A DNA stretch of 64,000 nucleotides from Clostridiales bacterium (GTDB lineage Bacteria; Bacillota; Clostridia; Christensenellales; Borkfalkiaceae), in assembly GCA_015055615.1 (NCBI GenBank), contig SVHT01000005.1:1-64000 (forward strand), in the 5' to 3' direction. The position numbers and the translations under genes are program-made. How positions within the stretch are numbered: position 1 is the stretch's first letter; each line of letters begins with the position of its first letter. Of this stretch, positions 61,601 to 64,000 are shown in pieces. Under the pieces are notes generated by a model that was not told where the DNA came from, did not search any database, and worked only from the letters and a program-made list of their open reading frames with translations.

Positions 61601-61789
61601 TAGTTTTTTAGAAAAAAAATTAAAAAATTTTTCGATTTTTTTCGCGGGGGATATTTTGGTGAAAAAAAGGGGATTTTTCACATAATTATAAAGGAATTTT
61701 CAAATTTTGGAAACAAAACGGGGGTATGATAGGATAAAGGATTAAAAGGATTTTATTATATAAGTATATCCGCGCGTGCGTAAGAAAGA
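61601..61789. other. AT-rich intergenic region
   Basis: This stretch between the divergent rubrerythrin and cls2 promoters is A/T-rich with long A and T runs. I see no gene, repeat or recognisable structured RNA in it. Confidence 0.5.
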
Positions 61790-61818
61790 TTGACAAATTG
61801 CAAAAAAATTGCTACAAT
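61790..61818 (+). promoter_or_regulatory. Promoter of the second cls
   Basis: TTGACA (61790-61795), a 17-nt spacer and TACAAT (61813-61818). Confidence 0.85.
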
Positions 61819-61875
61819 GTTTTTTGTTAGGGTTGTATATACTAAGTTGTGCACGGCAATACAAGGACGGCAGAA

Positions 61876-63495
61876 ATGAAGAAACTCAGCGCAAGAAAAA
61901 TGAAATGGATAGAGCGAACGGCGAAAAACAACCGTAGTTACAAATTATATTTGTATAATCGGTTTTTCAGTTTTTTGCTGATGGTGCTTTGCCAAATCGT
62001 CGGGTACGTATTTGCGATTTATCTTATCGTATACGATTCCCCGGCGGCGTTTGCCTTGCAGTCTGCGATTGCGGTGTTAGAGATTGTCGTGGTGTTGTAC
62101 TTGATTAACAAGCACGATAGACCGACGTCGAGATTGAATTGGATTTTGCTGATTATGATTGCGCCGATTATTGGCGTGCCCGGATATTTGTTGTTTGGCG
62201 ACGGCAAGCCCACGCGTAAAATGCTGAAAAAAATCAACGCGTCCAAAGAAGAAATTCGAGCGCAGAAAGCGCAGGCGCTTATAAAAGACGGCTCTGTAAC
62301 GGATAATAGCAACGAAAATCAAGCTTGTGAAAACGGCATTGAGCATTATCTTTGCGAAGGCTTTGGCTACCGCCCCTATTATAACGGCGACGTCACCTAT
62401 TATGAAAATGGCGAAAAGATGTTCCCAGAGATGCTTTCCGCGCTCGATAGTGCGGAAAAATATATTTTGCTCGATTATTTTATCATCGCCAACGGTAAGA
62501 TGTGGGAAGAGATATTAAAACGCTTGCTCCAAAAAGCGGAGCAGGGGGTAAAGATACGCATTATATACGACGATTTTGGGTGTATGATGACCTTGCCGCC
62601 CAACTATGACCGCTATTTGGAAACGTTGCATGAAAATATCCGTTGCTTGACCTTTAATAACGTCGTACCCTTTTTCGCCGTGCGTATGAACAACCGAGAT
62701 CACCGCAAAATTTTGGTGGTGGACGGTAAAACGGCGTTTACGGGGGGGATAAACCTCGCCGACGAATATATCAACGAGAAAAAACGTTTTGGGTATTGGA
62801 AGGATACGGGGATAAAAATTACGGGGGAAAGCGTACAGTCGTTTGTGGATATGTTCCTTTGCACTTGGAACGCTTTTCGCAAAGACAAAGAGGACGCGGG
62901 TTGGTATTTACCGCCCTTACAAGAACGGGACGGGACGCAAAACGAAGAGAAGTTCGTCATACAGCCTTATGAAAATTCTCCCTTGCTTAGAACAAGCGCG
63001 AGTGAGGCGGTGTACGCGGACATGATTCAGCGCGCAAAGCGTTATATTTATATCTTCACGCCCTATTTGATTTTGGGGGATTATTTGCGGACGGAGCTCT
63101 TAATGGCGGCGCGGCGCGGTGTGGACGTGCGTATCGTCGTACCGGGGATTCCCGATAAGAAGATGACCTATCGTCTTACGCGCGCAAATTATCCGTTGCT
63201 GATGAAGGCGGGTGTTAAGATATACGAATATACGCCCGGGTTTATCCACGCAAAGGGGATGGTTTGCGACGACGAATACGCCGTAGTCGGTACGGCAAAT
63301 TTTGATTACCGCAGCTTGTATTTCCACTTTGAGGACGGGGTGTATTTCACCAAAAAGTCGGCGGTAGCGGCGGCGAAACGGGATGCGGACGAGGTCTTTG
63401 CCGTATCCAAGCTTTGTACGAAGGAGAACACGAAACGCAGTATGGTTGGACGGTTGTTTGATTCGGTATTGTGTGTATTTGAAACAATGTTTTAA
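61876..63495 (+). CDS. cls: Cardiolipin synthase, second paralogue
   Basis: This second PLD-superfamily cardiolipin synthase has about 539 residues. N-terminal membrane segments (about 30-50 and 58-80) precede HKD motifs HRKILVVDG (about 275) and HAKGMVCDD (about 458). The second motif carries Gly-Met in place of the usual Val-Tyr, with the essential H, K and D kept. GTANFDYRS follows. The start is set at ATG 61876 (AAGGA SD); a GTG at 61849 would add nine residues. It differs substantially from the copy at 43084. Confidence 0.92.
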   Translation: MKKLSARKMKWIERTAKNNRSYKLYLYNRFFSFLLMVLCQIVGYVFAIYLIVYDSPAAFALQSAIAVLEIVVVLYLINKHDRPTSRLNWILLIMIAPIIGVPGYLLFGDGKPTRKMLKKINASKEEIRAQKAQALIKDGSVTDNSNENQACENGIEHYLCEGFGYRPYYNGDVTYYENGEKMFPEMLSALDSAEKYILLDYFIIANGKMWEEILKRLLQKAEQGVKIRIIYDDFGCMMTLPPNYDRYLETLHENIRCLTFNNVVPFFAVRMNNRDHRKILVVDGKTAFTGGINLADEYINEKKRFGYWKDTGIKITGESVQSFVDMFLCTWNAFRKDKEDAGWYLPPLQERDGTQNEEKFVIQPYENSPLLRTSASEAVYADMIQRAKRYIYIFTPYLILGDYLRTELLMAARRGVDVRIVVPGIPDKKMTYRLTRANYPLLMKAGVKIYEYTPGFIHAKGMVCDDEYAVVGTANFDYRSLYFHFEDGVYFTKKSAVAAAKRDADEVFAVSKLCTKENTKRSMVGRLFDSVLCVFETMF

Positions 63496-63517
63496 GGGAA
63501 ATTGGTAGGAGCGAGCA

Positions 63518-63895
63518 ATGAAAGATAAAAAACCGAAGATGACGAGGAAAGAACGGGAAAAGCAAATGATTGCGGAGATGGAATCGGCGTTGTGGGAAAG
63601 AAAGACGACGGACGGCGAACAGAGCGAACCCGCTGAAAAGAGCGAACCCGCTGAAAAGGAGCCCCCGAAACAGAAAAAGGAAAAACCTGTAAAGGAGCCG
63701 AGCCCCAAAGCGGAACAAAAGCTGCATTGTTCCCGTTGCGGTACGCTGATGGAAAACGGAAAGTGTCCCAACTGCGGGCATTATATTTATATGCCGATGG
63801 ACAAGGAAAAACGCAATAAAATCCGTTGGATTGTGGGCGGGATATGCGTTGTGGCGTTTGCGATTATTTTTGTCATTACGCAGATAAAAAAATAA
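63518..63895 (+). CDS. Zinc-ribbon protein with C-terminal membrane anchor
   Basis: The 125-residue protein has a charged N-terminus (MKDKKPKMTRKEREKQM), a Lys/Glu/Pro-rich repeat region (SEPAEKSEPAEKEPPKQ, about 36-52), a zinc ribbon CSRCGTLMENGKCPNCG (about 71-87) and one C-terminal transmembrane helix (WIVGGICVVAFAIIFVI). It is tail-anchored with the ribbon in the cytosol. The function is unknown. An AGGAG SD precedes it, 22 nt after cls2, so they are probably co-transcribed. Confidence 0.75.
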   Translation: MKDKKPKMTRKEREKQMIAEMESALWERKTTDGEQSEPAEKSEPAEKEPPKQKKEKPVKEPSPKAEQKLHCSRCGTLMENGKCPNCGHYIYMPMDKEKRNKIRWIVGGICVVAFAIIFVITQIKK

Positions 63896-63897
63896 GG

Positions 63898-63923
63898 AAA
63901 AAGGGCGGAAACGCTCTTTTTTT
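63898..63923 (+). terminator. Terminator of cls2 and zinc-ribbon gene
   Basis: GGGCG/CGCTC (63903-63907 with 63912-63916, one G-U) with loop GAAA and T7. After it, 63924-64000 shows no gene. Confidence 0.8.
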
Positions 63924-64000
63924 GTTGGTGTAAAAAAAATTGCGAAAAACCCGAACGAATTTTCGGGGGAAGTGTTTACAAACGGCGCATTTTGTGTTAT

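Overview
The window reads as a chromosomal segment of an anaerobic, low-to-mid G+C Bacillota (Clostridia-type). The evidence is a T-box-controlled ilv/leu operon, a tandem glycine riboswitch, an L19-type leader, trmFO, hslVU (codWX-like), feoAB with a FeoB-associated Cys-rich protein, a rubrerythrin, many consensus sigma-A promoters with 17-nt spacers, and compact U-tailed terminators on both strands. A BspA-type leucine-rich-repeat remnant and the frequent dispersed repeats suggest an uncultured gut-associated Clostridia lineage (possibly Christensenellales-like). That placement is inference only.

Layout. 1-1.1 kb: LRR remnant, terminator, dispersed repeat and a small minus-strand gene. 1.2-4.8 kb: ruvC-ruvA-ruvB-queA (Holliday junction resolution, queuosine). 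4.74-5.01 kb: a 120-bp direct duplication that includes the 3' end of queA. 5.1-9.1 kb: DtxR-type regulator and feoA-feoB-Cys-rich protein-LMW phosphatase, with two palindromic boxes flanking the feo promoter. 9.2-13.0 kb: membrane protein, rRNA methyltransferase, queH and mnmA; the methyltransferase and queH are divergent and both appear leaderless. 13.1-15.7 kb: tRNA-Arg(CCG) with a 20-bp duplication of its 3' end, then DUF4926, an FAD oxidoreductase and a divergent AraC regulator. 16-22 kb: malic enzyme, ZIP transporter, a DUF1538/P-II/P-II/YhcH operon and galM. 22.1-24.2 kb: glycine riboswitch plus Na+/amino-acid symporter.

24.4-38.9 kb is a full branched-chain amino-acid locus: ilvE, then T-box leader, leuA-ilvB-ilvN-ilvC-[tandem repeats]-ilvD-leuC-leuD-leuB-DUF815 ATPase-ilvA-ridA. 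IlvA makes 2-oxobutyrate for the IlvBN/C/D route and RidA removes the reactive enamine by-product. LeuA/C/D/B extend the valine intermediate to leucine, and IlvE transaminates. 39-47 kb: two tandem paralogous ABC transporter pairs and a coiled-coil protein, both preceded by 11-bp-periodic TTNACA-like repeats; cardiolipin synthase, a CDF metal exporter and a Na+/Ca2+ exchanger. 47-61 kb: rplS, a GT-C-like glycosyltransferase, then a long colinear run yifB-DUF1294-dprA-topA-trmFO-hslV-hslU-hisS-trxA-lipoprotein. 60.8-64 kb: rubrerythrin, a second cardiolipin synthase and a zinc-ribbon membrane protein.

Most genes are ordinary housekeeping. The unusual content lies between genes: leaderless promoters, the dispersed and tandem repeats, the tRNA-end duplication enclosing a hairpin-rich stretch, metal-regulator and Pho-type operators, and compact hairpins at several cistron junctions of the ilv/leu operon.
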